Assembly (NCBI RefSeq): GCF_001870465.1 | Contig: NZ_MDGK01000017.1 | Location: forward strand, 62,001-126,000 | DNA: 64,000 nucleotides | Direction: 5' to 3' | Origin: Pseudomonas extremorientalis | Lineage (GTDB): Bacteria > Pseudomonadota > Gammaproteobacteria > Pseudomonadales > Pseudomonadaceae | In this document: positions 1-8,246 of the stretch, one piece after another | How the letters are laid out: every line of letters starts with the position of its first letter | How positions within the stretch are numbered: position 1 is the first letter of the stretch | The notes under the pieces: generated by a model | The model's database searches: none | What the model saw: only the letters and a program-made list of their open reading frames with translations | Told to the model about the DNA's origin: nothing | Position numbers and translations under genes: made by a program

Positions 1-373
1 ACACCGGGAAAAACGCCAGCCAGATCGCTACAGCCTGCTTCCAGCGAGGTGGGCGCGCGCCCACGGTGCCGAACCAGCCATCGATGCCACGTACGCGATG
101 CTCCGACGGGTCGGCAAACAAGTCGCTGCCACGGCTCAGCCACGCACTGCGCGACGCGGAAAACTCCCAGGCATGCAGGGTCTTCTCATCGGCAAAGCGG
201 AAAATGATCTGGAATTCATCATCGTTGGGCGGCGGTGCCAGGACGCCTGAGCCCAGGTAGCCGGGAAAGTCCGTGGCCAATTGCTCGCCTTCGCGCAGCC
301 AGGCCATCAGTTCTTCATAGCGACCCTTGGCCACGCGACGTGCAACCATCAGGGTGACGGGAGAGGTAGACAT
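1..373 (-). CDS. Antibiotic biosynthesis monooxygenase (ABM) domain protein, partial
   Basis: The reading frame opens with MSTSPVTLMVARRV at 373 and runs off the left edge, so only about 124 N-terminal residues are visible. The opening beta strand and the segment around FPGYLGSGV followed by FQIIFRFADEKTL match the ferredoxin-like fold of ABM/heme-degrading-type small monooxygenases. Near the edge the chain reads RWKQAVAIWLAFFPV, which looks like the start of the C-terminal membrane helix found in longer Pseudomonas members. It is transcribed divergently from the LitR-like regulator at 591, which makes it a plausible target of that regulator. The substrate is unknown. Confidence 0.75.
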   Translation of the reverse strand, partial: MSTSPVTLMVARRVAKGRYEELMAWLREGEQLATDFPGYLGSGVLAPPPNDDEFQIIFRFADEKTLHAWEFSASRSAWLSRGSDLFADPSEHRVRGIDGWFGTVGARPPRWKQAVAIWLAFFPV

Positions 374-525
374 TGTGTATCTCCAAATAGTGGGCGCTCG
401 TGACCGGGTAGGTACGACACCAGGTGCAGCTGCGGGGTGATGCGGCTGCGCCTTGAAAAAGCAGGCAAGGATTATTCCTGTTTTGCTGAAATACGCCAGA
501 CACTTCTGTCGGTTCGCCCCGTGGC

Positions 526-556
526 TTGAATCGTTCAACCGAATAAGCGTTAAATA
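526..556 (+). promoter_or_regulatory. Possible MerR-type promoter with 19-bp spacer
   Basis: TTGAAT at 526-531 and TAAATA at 551-556 are separated by 19 bp, the long spacer typical of promoters controlled by MerR-family proteins. They lie 35 bp upstream of a MerR-type gene, which suggests autoregulation. The boxes are only approximate matches to consensus, so this is an inference. Confidence 0.3.
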
Positions 557-590
557 GGATCCAAATCGACACGGATGTTCTTGACCTCTG

Positions 591-1541
591 ATGCCCGAAA
601 CTATTGCTCCGCAGCGCGAAACGACCCTTGACCGCGTCGCTGTTTCCGATGATCTATTGCCCATTCGAGAAGTCGCTCGGCTGACGGGCGTCAACCCGGT
701 CACCCTGCGTGCCTGGGAAAGACGCTACGGCCTCATCCAGCCGGTCCGCACCGAAAGTGGGCACCGGTTGTATTCGCGCACCGATATCGACACCGTGCAC
801 CGTATTCTCGACTGGATCGAACGTGGCGTCGCCGTGAGCAAAGTGGGTAGGCTGCTTGCGCGCGATGAGCGCATCGGCGAACCCGGCCTGGCTGGCGGGG
901 ACAGCGTGGAGCGGGCCCAATGGCACGGGCAACTGCGCAGTGCAATCAGCGCGTTCGATGATCGCCAGTTGGATCGGCTGTACGGGCAGATATTTTCCGC
1001 CTACCCGCTCGCCGTGGCGTTCCAGGATATTCTCATGCCGCTCTGGCAGGAGCTGTTGCGTCATCAAGGCCGCTTCGGCGAGGCCAGCGAATGGCTGTTC
1101 TTCGATAATTTCCTGCGTTCGCGCACGGCGCAACGTCTGCAGGTGATAGCCGCTTCGCCGCTGCCACGGGTGCTGCTGGCGGCCATAGCCGGAGAATGTC
1201 GCGAGCTGGAATTGTTGGTCGCAGGCCTGCTGCTGACGGGGGAGAAATTCGCCGTGAAGCTACTGGGAGTAGGCCAGCCACTCGATGAGTTGACCCTGGT
1301 CTGTGAAAAGACCCAACCGCAAGCGCTGGTGCTGTTTTCCAACCGCGCCCCCGGCAGCGAACTGCCACTGCGGCTCAAGCGCCTGGCGCTGACCCTGGAT
1401 TGCCCGCTGCTGCTGGCCGGTGACGCCGCGGACTTCGCCCAGGAAAGCCTGCAAGGCTCGTCAATCGGCTGCCTGGGCAACGAAGCACGATTGATGCAGC
1501 GCCGTTTGCTGCAATTCCTGAGCGGTAGCCTGGATACCTGA
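591..1541 (+). CDS. MerR-family regulator, LitR/CarH-like (B12-site lacking)
   Basis: 316 aa DNA-binding regulator. Residues about 23-90 form a MerR winged helix: REVARLTGVNPVTLRAWERR, then YGLIQP and GHRLYS. The remaining 220 residues resemble the helical bundle and Rossmann-like domain of CarH/LitR. The cobalamin signatures are missing: the bundle reads GEASEWLFFDNF where B12-binding members carry an E-H pair, and no DxHxxG motif is seen. This fits the 'class II LitR' proteins described in P. putida, which respond to light with a partner LOV protein. A short LOV gene lies 1.2 kb away. It is convergent with the PilZ gene (5-bp gap). The target genes are inferred, not shown. Confidence 0.8.
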   Translation: MPETIAPQRETTLDRVAVSDDLLPIREVARLTGVNPVTLRAWERRYGLIQPVRTESGHRLYSRTDIDTVHRILDWIERGVAVSKVGRLLARDERIGEPGLAGGDSVERAQWHGQLRSAISAFDDRQLDRLYGQIFSAYPLAVAFQDILMPLWQELLRHQGRFGEASEWLFFDNFLRSRTAQRLQVIAASPLPRVLLAAIAGECRELELLVAGLLLTGEKFAVKLLGVGQPLDELTLVCEKTQPQALVLFSNRAPGSELPLRLKRLALTLDCPLLLAGDAADFAQESLQGSSIGCLGNEARLMQRRLLQFLSGSLDT

Positions 1542-1545
1542 TGTT

Positions 1546-2163
1546 TCAGGCGTGCACTTCGGGATGGACCAGGCGGTGCTGGTGCAGGATGAACTGGCGC
1601 AGGCGCTCGGTTTCATCGACGTCGTCCTGGCTGAGCCGGTAAGCGAACAGGCCGCGTGCGGTTTCCCGTTCGAACGTTCCGCGCAGCGCAATGCGTTCAT
1701 AGCCGGAAGGGCTGAACCACAGCGAAAAGGTTTTCGGCGGCTTGAGCCGGCCACGGATCTCCACCAGCACCCCTTTGAACGACACTTCATGCACCCACAA
1801 CGCGCCCGTGCCGCCCTTGATATTCTCCAGGGCCACCGGCGTTTCGAGCGCCAGGCGCCACGGCCGGATCATCGGCCCATCCTCGAAAATACTCGGCACG
1901 CCCAGGCGCAGGTGCACGGCATGAAACTCATCTTCCACCAGGTGCAGCGGGAAGGTGAGTTGCTGATTGTCGAACTGTGCCTGGATGGTGACGTGATCGT
2001 GGGCCGCCAGGCGCGTGAGAAGATCGCGAATCTGCGCACCGCCGTTGACTGTCAGGCTCGATGACGCATCCCGCAGGTTCAATTGCGGGTTGTGCTGCAT
2101 AGTCTGGATAAAATCCAGCTCGTCCTGGGTCAGGAGTGCATCACGTTGCATGGGCTTGCTCAA
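1546..2163 (-). CDS. PilZ-like (YcgR-type) protein with degenerate c-di-GMP site
   Basis: 205 aa cytoplasmic protein with an N-terminal YcgR-like beta domain (about 20-95) and a C-terminal PilZ-like barrel (about 100-195). The PilZ signature would be RxxxR followed by D/NxSxxG. Here the corresponding segments read WRLALETPV and HEVSFKGVLVE, so the second arginine and the acidic/Asn position are not conserved. The final helix (DDVDETERLRQFILHQHR) is as expected for PilZ proteins. c-di-GMP binding is therefore doubtful and the domain may act as a protein-interaction module. It lies just downstream of the LOV gene on the same strand (51-bp gap), so the two could be cotranscribed. Confidence 0.65.
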   Translation of the reverse strand: MSKPMQRDALLTQDELDFIQTMQHNPQLNLRDASSSLTVNGGAQIRDLLTRLAAHDHVTIQAQFDNQQLTFPLHLVEDEFHAVHLRLGVPSIFEDGPMIRPWRLALETPVALENIKGGTGALWVHEVSFKGVLVEIRGRLKPPKTFSLWFSPSGYERIALRGTFERETARGLFAYRLSQDDVDETERLRQFILHQHRLVHPEVHA

Positions 2164-2214
2164 CGAATGTGGGAAGGCATTAAAACGCCATTATCCTCTT
2201 AATGACCGTTATTT

Positions 2215-2682
2215 CTAATCTTTGTTAGATCCACTGGTCGCCTTGAGTGCCGCCAGTTCGGCCTTGAGTTCGGCCACTTGCGCCTCCAGTTGAGCCACGC
2301 GCTGCTGGGCTTTGACCTGGACGCTCACATCTTTTTGCACGCCGACGCAATAAGTCTGTTTATCCGCCGGGTTGTAGACCGTCGACAGCGACAGCTCATT
2401 CCAGAAATGCGTGCCGTTCTTGCGGTAGTTGCGCAGGACTTCACGGCAGTGGGTGCCCGCGGCGAGGGCTTCGCGAATGGCGATCAGGGCGGGTTGGTCG
2501 CGGTCACCGGATTGCAGGAAGCGGCAATCCTGGTAGAGGATTTCATCGCGGGTGTAGCCGGTCAGGCGCTCGAAGGCGGGATTGACGTAGATCAGTGGCA
2601 AGTCCTTGCCTTCCCGTTCAGCGATGACGATACCGTCATTCGAGGCGTCGATGACCATTTGCATCAAGTGAGCATTAATCAT
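2215..2682 (-). CDS. Short LOV blue-light photoreceptor
   Basis: 155 aa from the start at 2682 (MINAHLMQMV), the start used by known Pseudomonas short LOV proteins; the frame stays open 17 codons further upstream to 2733. It is a single PAS/LOV domain with the flavin-adduct motif DCRFLQ (usually NCRFLQ), the core YVNPAFERLTGYTRDE, and N-rich FMN contacts (NYRKNG, FWNELS). It ends with a coiled-coil Jalpha-like helix (QLEAQVAELKAELAALK). No effector domain is fused, so output must be through partner proteins. In P. putida the homologous LOV protein (PplA) works with class II LitR regulators; the LitR-like gene nearby makes the same pairing likely here. This is an inference from family and neighbourhood. 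Confidence 0.9.
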   Translation of the reverse strand: MINAHLMQMVIDASNDGIVIAEREGKDLPLIYVNPAFERLTGYTRDEILYQDCRFLQSGDRDQPALIAIREALAAGTHCREVLRNYRKNGTHFWNELSLSTVYNPADKQTYCVGVQKDVSVQVKAQQRVAQLEAQVAELKAELAALKATSGSNKD

Positions 2683-2815
2683 GCGGGGGATCCATCCATT
2701 TGGGTGTTGCAAGTCTAAGGCACCGCGCTCCATTTTCCACCCGGTATGGCGATTTTTGTAGCGGCGTTCAAGCTGTTAATATCCCACGCTTTCGCTCAAC
2801 TACAGGATCAGATTG

Positions 2816-3271
2816 ATGAAAGTCGCCATCCTTTCCGGCTCGGTCTACGGCACCGCTGAAGAAGTCGCTCGTCACGCTGCCGATATCCTCAATGCGGCCG
2901 GTTTAGAGGCCTGGCACAACCCTCGCGCCAGTCTGGCCGACGTGCAGGCGTTTGCGCCGGATGCATTTCTGGCGGTGACGTCCACCACCGGCATGGGCGA
3001 ATTGCCCGACAATCTCCAACCCCTGTACTCGACGATTCGCGACCAACTGCCCGCCGCCTGGCGCGGGCTGCCCGGCGCGGTGATCGGCCTGGGCGACGCC
3101 AGCTATGGCGACACCTTCTGCGGCGGCGGCGAGCAGATGCGCGAGCTGTTTGGCGAACTGGGCGTGCGTGAAGTGCTGCCGATGCTGCGCCTGGATGCCA
3201 GCGAAAGTGTGACCCCGGAAGCCGACGCCGAGCCGTGGCTGGCTGAACTGGTCACTGCACTGCGCGCTTGA
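2816..3271 (+). CDS. Flavodoxin (MioC-like)
   Basis: 151 aa. The ATG at 2816 follows AGGA at suitable spacing. The N-terminus KVAILSGSVYGTAEEVARHA is the FMN phosphate-binding loop of flavodoxins (T/S-x-T/Y-G-x-A/T). Later segments TSTTGMGELPDNL and GLGDASYGDTFCGGG form the isoalloxazine-contacting loops. Length and the absence of a long insertion fit the short-chain, MioC-like group. It is a small cytoplasmic electron carrier; the partner enzyme is not evident. Its 3' end overlaps the convergent LysR gene by 20 bp. Confidence 0.9.
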   Translation: MKVAILSGSVYGTAEEVARHAADILNAAGLEAWHNPRASLADVQAFAPDAFLAVTSTTGMGELPDNLQPLYSTIRDQLPAAWRGLPGAVIGLGDASYGDTFCGGGEQMRELFGELGVREVLPMLRLDASESVTPEADAEPWLAELVTALRA

Positions 3272-4148
3272 CCGGAAATTCACGCAGCAACGCTAGCCAG
3301 GCCTGGGCGGCTTTCGACAGGTAGGCGCCCTCACGCCAGATAAAGGCAATGTCCCAGCGCAGGTAGTCGGGCGCCTTGAGCGTCAGGCGCACCACCCCGG
3401 GTCGCACCAGCCCACGCGCGACCACGCTGGGCAGCAGCACCACCCCCTGGCCGGCGGCGACCAATGCGGCGAGGAAGTCCGCTTGGCCGCTGCGACCGAT
3501 TTCCTTCGGCGTAAAACCCAACTGTTCGCACGCCTGCAGCAGACGGTCGTTGAGCACGAAGCTGCGCTGGTACATCAGGAACGGCGTGTCGGCCAGTTCC
3601 TCCAGGCGTACCTGGGCGTTTTCCGCCAGGGGATGATCAATCGGCAACAGCGCGTCCAGGGGCTCATCGCAGAACGCTTGCCAGGCAAACGCCGGGTCGC
3701 TGGGTCTGAGGCTGCCCCCCACTTCCAGTTCACCGCTCAGGATGGCTTGCTCGATATTGCGACTGCCGCCCTCCAGCAATTGGATGGTCACGTTCGGGTA
3801 ACGCCGGCGGTATTCGGCGAACAGTCCGGCAAACAACGTATCCCCGGCCAACAACGGCAGGCCCAGGCGCAGTTCGCCTCGGGTCAACTGGTGCATATCG
3901 TCCAACTCGCTGAGCAACTCGTTTTGCAGGCGCAGCATGGCTTCGGCGCGTTGCAGGACGACTCGGCCGGCGGCGGTCAGGCGGATCTGCGAGCCGATTC
4001 GGTCGAGCAGTGGCGTGCCCAGGCTCTGCTCCAATTGCGCAACCTGTTTGCTGACGGCGGACTGGCTGATATGCAGGGTTTTGCCGGCCTGGGTAAAGCC
4101 ACCCCGGTGAACCACTTCGACGAAGCTGCGCAGCTGTTTGAATTCCAT
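3252..4148 (-). CDS. LysR-family regulator, CidR-like
   Basis: 298 aa from the start MEFKQLRSFVEVV at 4148. The frame extends to 4208, but the winged-helix domain begins exactly at 4148. The HTH is FTQAGKTLHISQSAVSKQV, followed by a periplasmic-binding-protein-like effector domain (about 90-290). It is divergent from the CidA/LrgA and LrgB genes. That arrangement matches LysR proteins controlling cid/lrg operons in response to overflow metabolism, so it is the likely regulator of that pair. The 3' end overlaps the flavodoxin gene. Confidence 0.85.
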   Translation of the reverse strand: MEFKQLRSFVEVVHRGGFTQAGKTLHISQSAVSKQVAQLEQSLGTPLLDRIGSQIRLTAAGRVVLQRAEAMLRLQNELLSELDDMHQLTRGELRLGLPLLAGDTLFAGLFAEYRRRYPNVTIQLLEGGSRNIEQAILSGELEVGGSLRPSDPAFAWQAFCDEPLDALLPIDHPLAENAQVRLEELADTPFLMYQRSFVLNDRLLQACEQLGFTPKEIGRSGQADFLAALVAAGQGVVLLPSVVARGLVRPGVVRLTLKAPDYLRWDIAFIWREGAYLSKAAQAWLALLREFPVKRAVQ

Positions 4149-4246
4149 GTGCGAAATTCCAGTTTGGAATAGCTGGCAGTCTAACAATTCGCTGTGGGGA
4201 TGGGGCATGCCTCTTTAAAATGAAGGCCTGCGAGGACCCAAAGCCC

Positions 4247-4618
4247 ATGAAACGTTTCACCCGTCTGTTGATTGAACTGGTCGTGCTACTGGCCATTTAC
4301 CTGTTCGGCTGCCAACTGGCGATGTGGTTGGCCTGGCCGATTCCCGGTGGTGTGGTGGGCCTGGGCCTGTTGTTGATGGCCTTCGCCAGCGGCCTGGTCA
4401 AACCGGCGGCCCTGCAATTGGGTGCCGGCGTGCTGATGGCTGAGATGCTGCTGTTCTTCATTCCGGCGCTGATGAGCCTGCTCGATTACGGCGGCCTGCT
4501 GCGCAATGAGGGATGGCGCATCCTGCTGGTCATCGGCTTGAGCACGTTGGCCGTGATGCTGGTGACCGCATTCACCGTGGAACTGGTGTGCCGCTGGAGG
4601 CTGCGCCATGAAGCTTGA
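4247..4618 (+). CDS. CidA/LrgA family membrane protein
   Basis: 123 aa. I chose the ATG at 4247 because GAGGA lies at 4232-4236 and the hydrophobic protein starts MKRFTRLLIELVVLL; an upstream in-frame ATG at 4220 adds nine polar residues. Four hydrophobic helices are visible, with the family motif PIPGGVVGLGLLLMAF after helix 2. CidA/LrgA proteins are holin-like inner-membrane proteins linked to autolysis and, in several bacteria, to pyruvate or organic acid transport. The next gene (LrgB) overlaps it by 11 bp, giving a two-gene operon. Confidence 0.9.
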   Translation: MKRFTRLLIELVVLLAIYLFGCQLAMWLAWPIPGGVVGLGLLLMAFASGLVKPAALQLGAGVLMAEMLLFFIPALMSLLDYGGLLRNEGWRILLVIGLSTLAVMLVTAFTVELVCRWRLRHEA

Positions 4619-5294
4619 ACTGATGCCGGTGTTCTGGCTCGCCTTGACCTTGGGCACCTATATTTTCAGTCGCTGGATCTACCGTCGCACCGGGCGTTAC
4701 CTGTTGTCGCCACTGATCCTGGTGCCCGTGCTGTTGCTGGCGGTGGCGGTGCCGATGAACACGGCCTACGCCGAATACTCTGCCGACACCCACTGGCTGA
4801 TGCTGGTACTCGGCCCCGTCACCGTGGCGTTCGCCGTGCCGATCTGGCAACAGCGGCGGTTGCTGGCGCGTTACTGGTCGGCATTGTTGCTGGGGATGGT
4901 GGCCGGCAGCGTGGCGTCCATCGCCACCTCATTCGGCCTGGCCAAAGCGTTGGCCCTGGACAGCTCGGTGACGATGTCCCTGGTGCCACGCTCCATCACC
5001 ACGCCTTTCGCCATGCCGGTGTCCTCTGACCTGGGTGGCGTGCCGGAATTGACGGCGGTGTTCGTAATGTTCACCGGCGTATTCGGTGCGATGCTCGGCG
5101 GCGTGCTGCTCAAGTGGTTGCCCCTGCGTACGCCGCTGGCGCGCGGTGCGCTGTTTGGCGTGGGCGCCCACGGTGCGGGCGTGAGCCGGGCCCATGAAGT
5201 GGGCGGCGAAGAGGGCTCGGTGGCAGGCCTGGTGATGGTCCTGACCGGCCTGCTCAACCTGTTTGCCGCGCCTTTATTGGCGGCACTTCTCTGA
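4608..5294 (+). CDS. LrgB/CidB family membrane protein
   Basis: 228 aa polytopic protein with about six hydrophobic segments. Family signatures include SVTMSLVPRSITTPFAM (about 123-139), the GVFGAMLGG segment and the C-terminal GAHGAGVSRA. It is the partner of the CidA/LrgA-like gene with which it overlaps; together they act in the inner membrane. Control probably comes from the divergent LysR gene. Confidence 0.92.
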   Translation: MKLELMPVFWLALTLGTYIFSRWIYRRTGRYLLSPLILVPVLLLAVAVPMNTAYAEYSADTHWLMLVLGPVTVAFAVPIWQQRRLLARYWSALLLGMVAGSVASIATSFGLAKALALDSSVTMSLVPRSITTPFAMPVSSDLGGVPELTAVFVMFTGVFGAMLGGVLLKWLPLRTPLARGALFGVGAHGAGVSRAHEVGGEEGSVAGLVMVLTGLLNLFAAPLLAALL

Positions 5295-5328
5295 CGTCGG
5301 TTGCGCGGATTTAAACTATTCTCAAAGC

Positions 5329-5343
5329 TGACCCGTACGGTCA
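5329..5343. promoter_or_regulatory. Palindrome TGACC-N5-GGTCA, candidate operator
   Basis: TGACCCGTACGGTCA is a perfect interrupted palindrome 100 bp upstream of the aldolase start. It has the size of a TetR/GntR-type operator half-site pair. No regulator gene is adjacent, so its use is speculative. Confidence 0.3.
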
Positions 5344-5443
5344 TCAAGCTGGCTGCCAAGGCAACTACGGCGGCCAGGGCGTCTGACTAGACTGGCCCAT
5401 CACTCAAAAAATAATAAGAAAGTGCGCCAAGGAGGTCGTTGCC

Positions 5444-6226
5444 GTGAGCCTAGCCCCCGTTCCATCGCCACAGAATGTCAAAGATCAGGTCAGCGCCGCC
5501 GAATGGCAGACCCGCGTCGACCTGGCAGCCTGCTACCGCCTGGTGGCGATGCACGGCTGGGATGACCTGATCTTCACCCATATCTCGGCCAAGGTGCCGG
5601 GCACCGATGATTTCCTGATCAACCCCTACGGGCTGATGTTTCACGAGATCACCGCGTCGAGCCTGGTCAAGGTCGACCAGGCCGGCAACAAGCTGATGGA
5701 CAGCCCCTACGAGATCAACCCGGCGGGCTACACCATCCACAGCGCCATCCATGAAGTGCGCCACGACGTGACGTGCGTCCTGCACACCCACACTGCCGCG
5801 GGTGTGGCGGTGTCGGCGCAGAAGCAGGGTGTCTTGCCGATCAGCCAGCAATCGATCTTCGTGCTGTCGAGCCTGGCTTCTCACGCCTACGAAGGCGTGG
5901 CGCTGAACCACGAAGAGAAGGCCCGGTTGCAGGCCGATCTTGGCCAAAATAGTTTCCTGATGCTGCACAACCACGGTCTGCTGACCTGCGGCAGCACCAT
6001 CGCCGATACGTTTCTGATGATGTTTACCTTCCAGCGTGCCTGCGATATCCAGGTGTTGGCGCAAAGTGGCGGCGCGCAATTGATCCCCATCGGGCCACAG
6101 ATCCTCGCCGGTGCCAAGGCGATGGTGGCAGCTGTCACAAAGAGTGCTCAAGGTATGGGGGGCGCGCTGGCGTGGCCGGCGTTGCTGCGTAAATTGGACA
6201 GCCTCGATCCTGGGTATAAAACCTGA
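5444..6226 (+). CDS. Class II aldolase/adducin family protein
   Basis: 260 aa. The GTG start at 5444 is fixed by AAGGAGGT at 5429-5436. It is a class II aldolase/adducin-type metal enzyme: the zinc histidines appear in LHTHTAAGVAV (about 111-121) and HNHGLLTCG (about 175-183). The substrate loop region HISAKVPGTDDFLINPYG is also typical. Members act on fuculose-phosphate-like sugars or, in this diverged subgroup, on unknown hydroxy acids. The stop overlaps the start of the hydrolase gene (TGATG), indicating translational coupling and a shared pathway. Confidence 0.85.
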   Translation: MSLAPVPSPQNVKDQVSAAEWQTRVDLAACYRLVAMHGWDDLIFTHISAKVPGTDDFLINPYGLMFHEITASSLVKVDQAGNKLMDSPYEINPAGYTIHSAIHEVRHDVTCVLHTHTAAGVAVSAQKQGVLPISQQSIFVLSSLASHAYEGVALNHEEKARLQADLGQNSFLMLHNHGLLTCGSTIADTFLMMFTFQRACDIQVLAQSGGAQLIPIGPQILAGAKAMVAAVTKSAQGMGGALAWPALLRKLDSLDPGYKT

Positions 6227-7128
6227 TGCCTCTCGCCGAGATCCCGCTGAGTGTCTGGCGCAAACGCAGCCAGACGTTCGACTTCAACGGCCGCACTATC
6301 CGCTACTGGGTGGCGGGGCAGGGTGAGCCGTTGCTGTTGATCCATGGCTTTCCCACTGCCAGTTGGGACTGGCATTACCTGTGGCAGCCCCTGGCCCAAC
6401 GCAACCTGGTGATCGCCTGCGACATGCTCGGTTTCGGCGATTCGGCCAAACCCCTCGACCACGGTTATTGCCTGCTGGAACAGGCGGATCTGCAACAGGC
6501 GTTGCTCGAGCACCTGCGCGTGGACCAGCCGGTGCACGTGCTCGCCCACGACTACGGCGACAGCGTCGCGCAGGAACTGCTGGCCCGGCACTACGAAGGT
6601 CGCTTTCACATGGCCAGCTGTGTGTTTCTCAACGGCGGGTTGTTTCCGGAAACCCACCGTCCGGCGCTGGTGCAAAAGCTGCTGCTCAGCCCGCTGGGCT
6701 GGATGATCGGTCGTGCCTTTGGGCGCAATGCCCTGGCGGACAGTTTCAACCAGATCTTCGGGCCCGACACTCGCCCCAGCGAGAGTGCCCTGGATGATTT
6801 CTGGAGCCTGATCGACTCTCATGAAGGCACGCGCATCCTGCACAAACTCATTGCCTACGTCCCCCAGCGACGGCGTCTGCGCGATCGCTGGGTCTATGCG
6901 ATGCAACAGGCTGAAGTGCCGCTGCGGGTGATCGATGGCGAAATCGACCCGATCTCTGGCGCCCACATGGTGGCACGTTACCGCGAGCTGGTGCCCCACG
7001 CCGACACAGTGCTGCTGGCCAATATCGGCCATTACCCGCAGATCGAGGCGCCGGTGCAGGTGCTCAAGCATTACCTGGCGTTTCGTGAGCGGATCGGGCG
7101 ACCGACTTCGCGAATCGCCTATTCCTGA
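6226..7128 (+). CDS. Alpha/beta hydrolase, haloalkane dehalogenase/epoxide hydrolase-like
   Basis: 300 aa, no signal peptide. The oxyanion region is HGFPTASWDWHYLW. The nucleophile elbow AHDYGDSVAQE carries Asp where esterases have Ser, as in haloalkane dehalogenases and epoxide hydrolases. The acid is probably in DGEIDPISG and the catalytic His in NIGHYPQIEAP. Its coupling to the class II aldolase and proximity to an acyl-CoA-type dehydrogenase suggest a catabolic role. Dehalogenation is not implied, because Asp-nucleophile enzymes of this clade include epoxide hydrolases and perhydrolase-like proteins. Confidence 0.85.
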   Translation: MPLAEIPLSVWRKRSQTFDFNGRTIRYWVAGQGEPLLLIHGFPTASWDWHYLWQPLAQRNLVIACDMLGFGDSAKPLDHGYCLLEQADLQQALLEHLRVDQPVHVLAHDYGDSVAQELLARHYEGRFHMASCVFLNGGLFPETHRPALVQKLLLSPLGWMIGRAFGRNALADSFNQIFGPDTRPSESALDDFWSLIDSHEGTRILHKLIAYVPQRRRLRDRWVYAMQQAEVPLRVIDGEIDPISGAHMVARYRELVPHADTVLLANIGHYPQIEAPVQVLKHYLAFRERIGRPTSRIAYS

Positions 7129-7245
7129 GCTGACGACTATCCCTGCGCCTTATCGAGCACCATTCAGCCCTGGCCGGCTTTATTGTGACCTGCGCCCCCG
7201 TGCCTGACACTCGACCCATTCCCATCGTCGCCATTGGAGTTCGGT

Positions 7246-8157
7246 ATGAGTGAGTCAGTGCAGTTCCAGGATAAGGTCGTGATCGTCACCGGCGCCGGCG
7301 GCGGATTGGGCCGGGCCCATGCGCTGCTGTTCGCCAGACACGGTGCCAAAGTATTGGTCAACGATCTCGGCGGTTCCACCCAAGGTGAGGGCGCCAATGC
7401 GTCGGCGGCCGATCGGGTGGTGGCCGAGATTCGCGAAGCGGGCGGTATCGCCGAGGCCAACCACGACTCTGTCACCGACGGTGACAAGATCGTGCAGAAC
7501 GCTCTCGATGCGTTCGGGCGTATCGATGTGGTGGTCAACAACGCCGGGATCCTGCGCGACAAGACGTTCCACAAAATGGAGGACAGCGACTGGGACCTGG
7601 TTTATCGGGTGCATGTCGAAGGCGCCTACAAAGTCACCCGCGCTGCCTGGCCCCATCTGCGTGAGCAAGGGTATGGCCGGGTGATCTTCACCGCGTCCAC
7701 CTCGGGTATCTACGGCAACTTCGGCCAGTCCAACTACGGCATGGCCAAGCTCGGCCTGTATGGGCTGACCCGCACCCTGGCGCTGGAAGGGCGCAAGAAC
7801 AACATCCTGGTCAACGCCATCGCCCCCACCGGCGGCACCCGCATGACCGAAGGCCTGATCCCGCCGCAAGTGTTCGAGCGCCTCAAGCCGGAGTTGGTCA
7901 GCCCGCTGGTGGTGTACCTGGGCAGCGAGGCATGCCAGGAAACCTCGGGGTTGTTTGAAGTGGGCGGCGGTTGGATCGGCAAGACCCGCTGGGAACGCAG
8001 CCTGGGCGTAGGCTTTGATCCGGAGGCGGGGTTTTCCCCCGAAGACGTGGCTGCGCACTGGCAGCAGATCTGTGACTTCGAAGGCGCCGTTCACCCCAAG
8101 GACAACATCGAGGCGTTGAAGGAAATGATGGCCAACTTGCAGAAATACAGCCTGTGA
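7246..8157 (+). CDS. SDR dehydrogenase, peroxisomal multifunctional enzyme-2 like
   Basis: 303 aa from the ATG at 7246 (GGAG at 7236-7239). It is a short-chain dehydrogenase with cofactor loop TGAGGGLGRAH, NNAGILRDKTF, catalytic Ser in STSGIYG and YGMAK. The long C-terminal extension and the LGGSTQGEG segment resemble the (3R)-hydroxyacyl-CoA dehydrogenase domain of eukaryotic MFE-2 (HSD17B4). Likely reaction: NAD-dependent oxidation of a 3-hydroxyacyl-CoA or similar alcohol. It follows the hydrolase by 117 bp in the same direction and is followed by a strong terminator. Confidence 0.85.
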   Translation: MSESVQFQDKVVIVTGAGGGLGRAHALLFARHGAKVLVNDLGGSTQGEGANASAADRVVAEIREAGGIAEANHDSVTDGDKIVQNALDAFGRIDVVVNNAGILRDKTFHKMEDSDWDLVYRVHVEGAYKVTRAAWPHLREQGYGRVIFTASTSGIYGNFGQSNYGMAKLGLYGLTRTLALEGRKNNILVNAIAPTGGTRMTEGLIPPQVFERLKPELVSPLVVYLGSEACQETSGLFEVGGGWIGKTRWERSLGVGFDPEAGFSPEDVAAHWQQICDFEGAVHPKDNIEALKEMMANLQKYSL

Positions 8158-8184
8158 TCGTTGCTTGAAAAAGCTTTAATGCTG

Positions 8185-8209
8185 CGGGGCGCTGATGGCG
8201 CCCCGTTTT
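8185..8209 (+). terminator. Rho-independent terminator after SDR gene
   Basis: CGGGGCGC-N5-GCGCCCCG stem followed by TTTTA, 28 bp after the SDR stop. Confidence 0.9.
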
Positions 8210-8218
8210 ATTCAGGGC

Positions 8219-8246
8219 AAAAAAAAGCCGCTGCAAACGCAGCGGC
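8219..8246 (-). terminator. Terminator for a minus-strand transcript
   Basis: The stem GCCGCTGC/GCAGCGGC with a 4-base loop is preceded on the plus strand by a run of eight A, which reads as a U tract on the minus strand. No convincing minus-strand gene lies to its right, so the transcript it ends is unknown. Confidence 0.7.

Noticed and set aside
591..1541. Cobalamin-dependent CarH-type light sensor
   Set aside because: The E-H helix motif and DxHxxG cobalamin motif are both missing; the LOV partner is a better explanation for light control.
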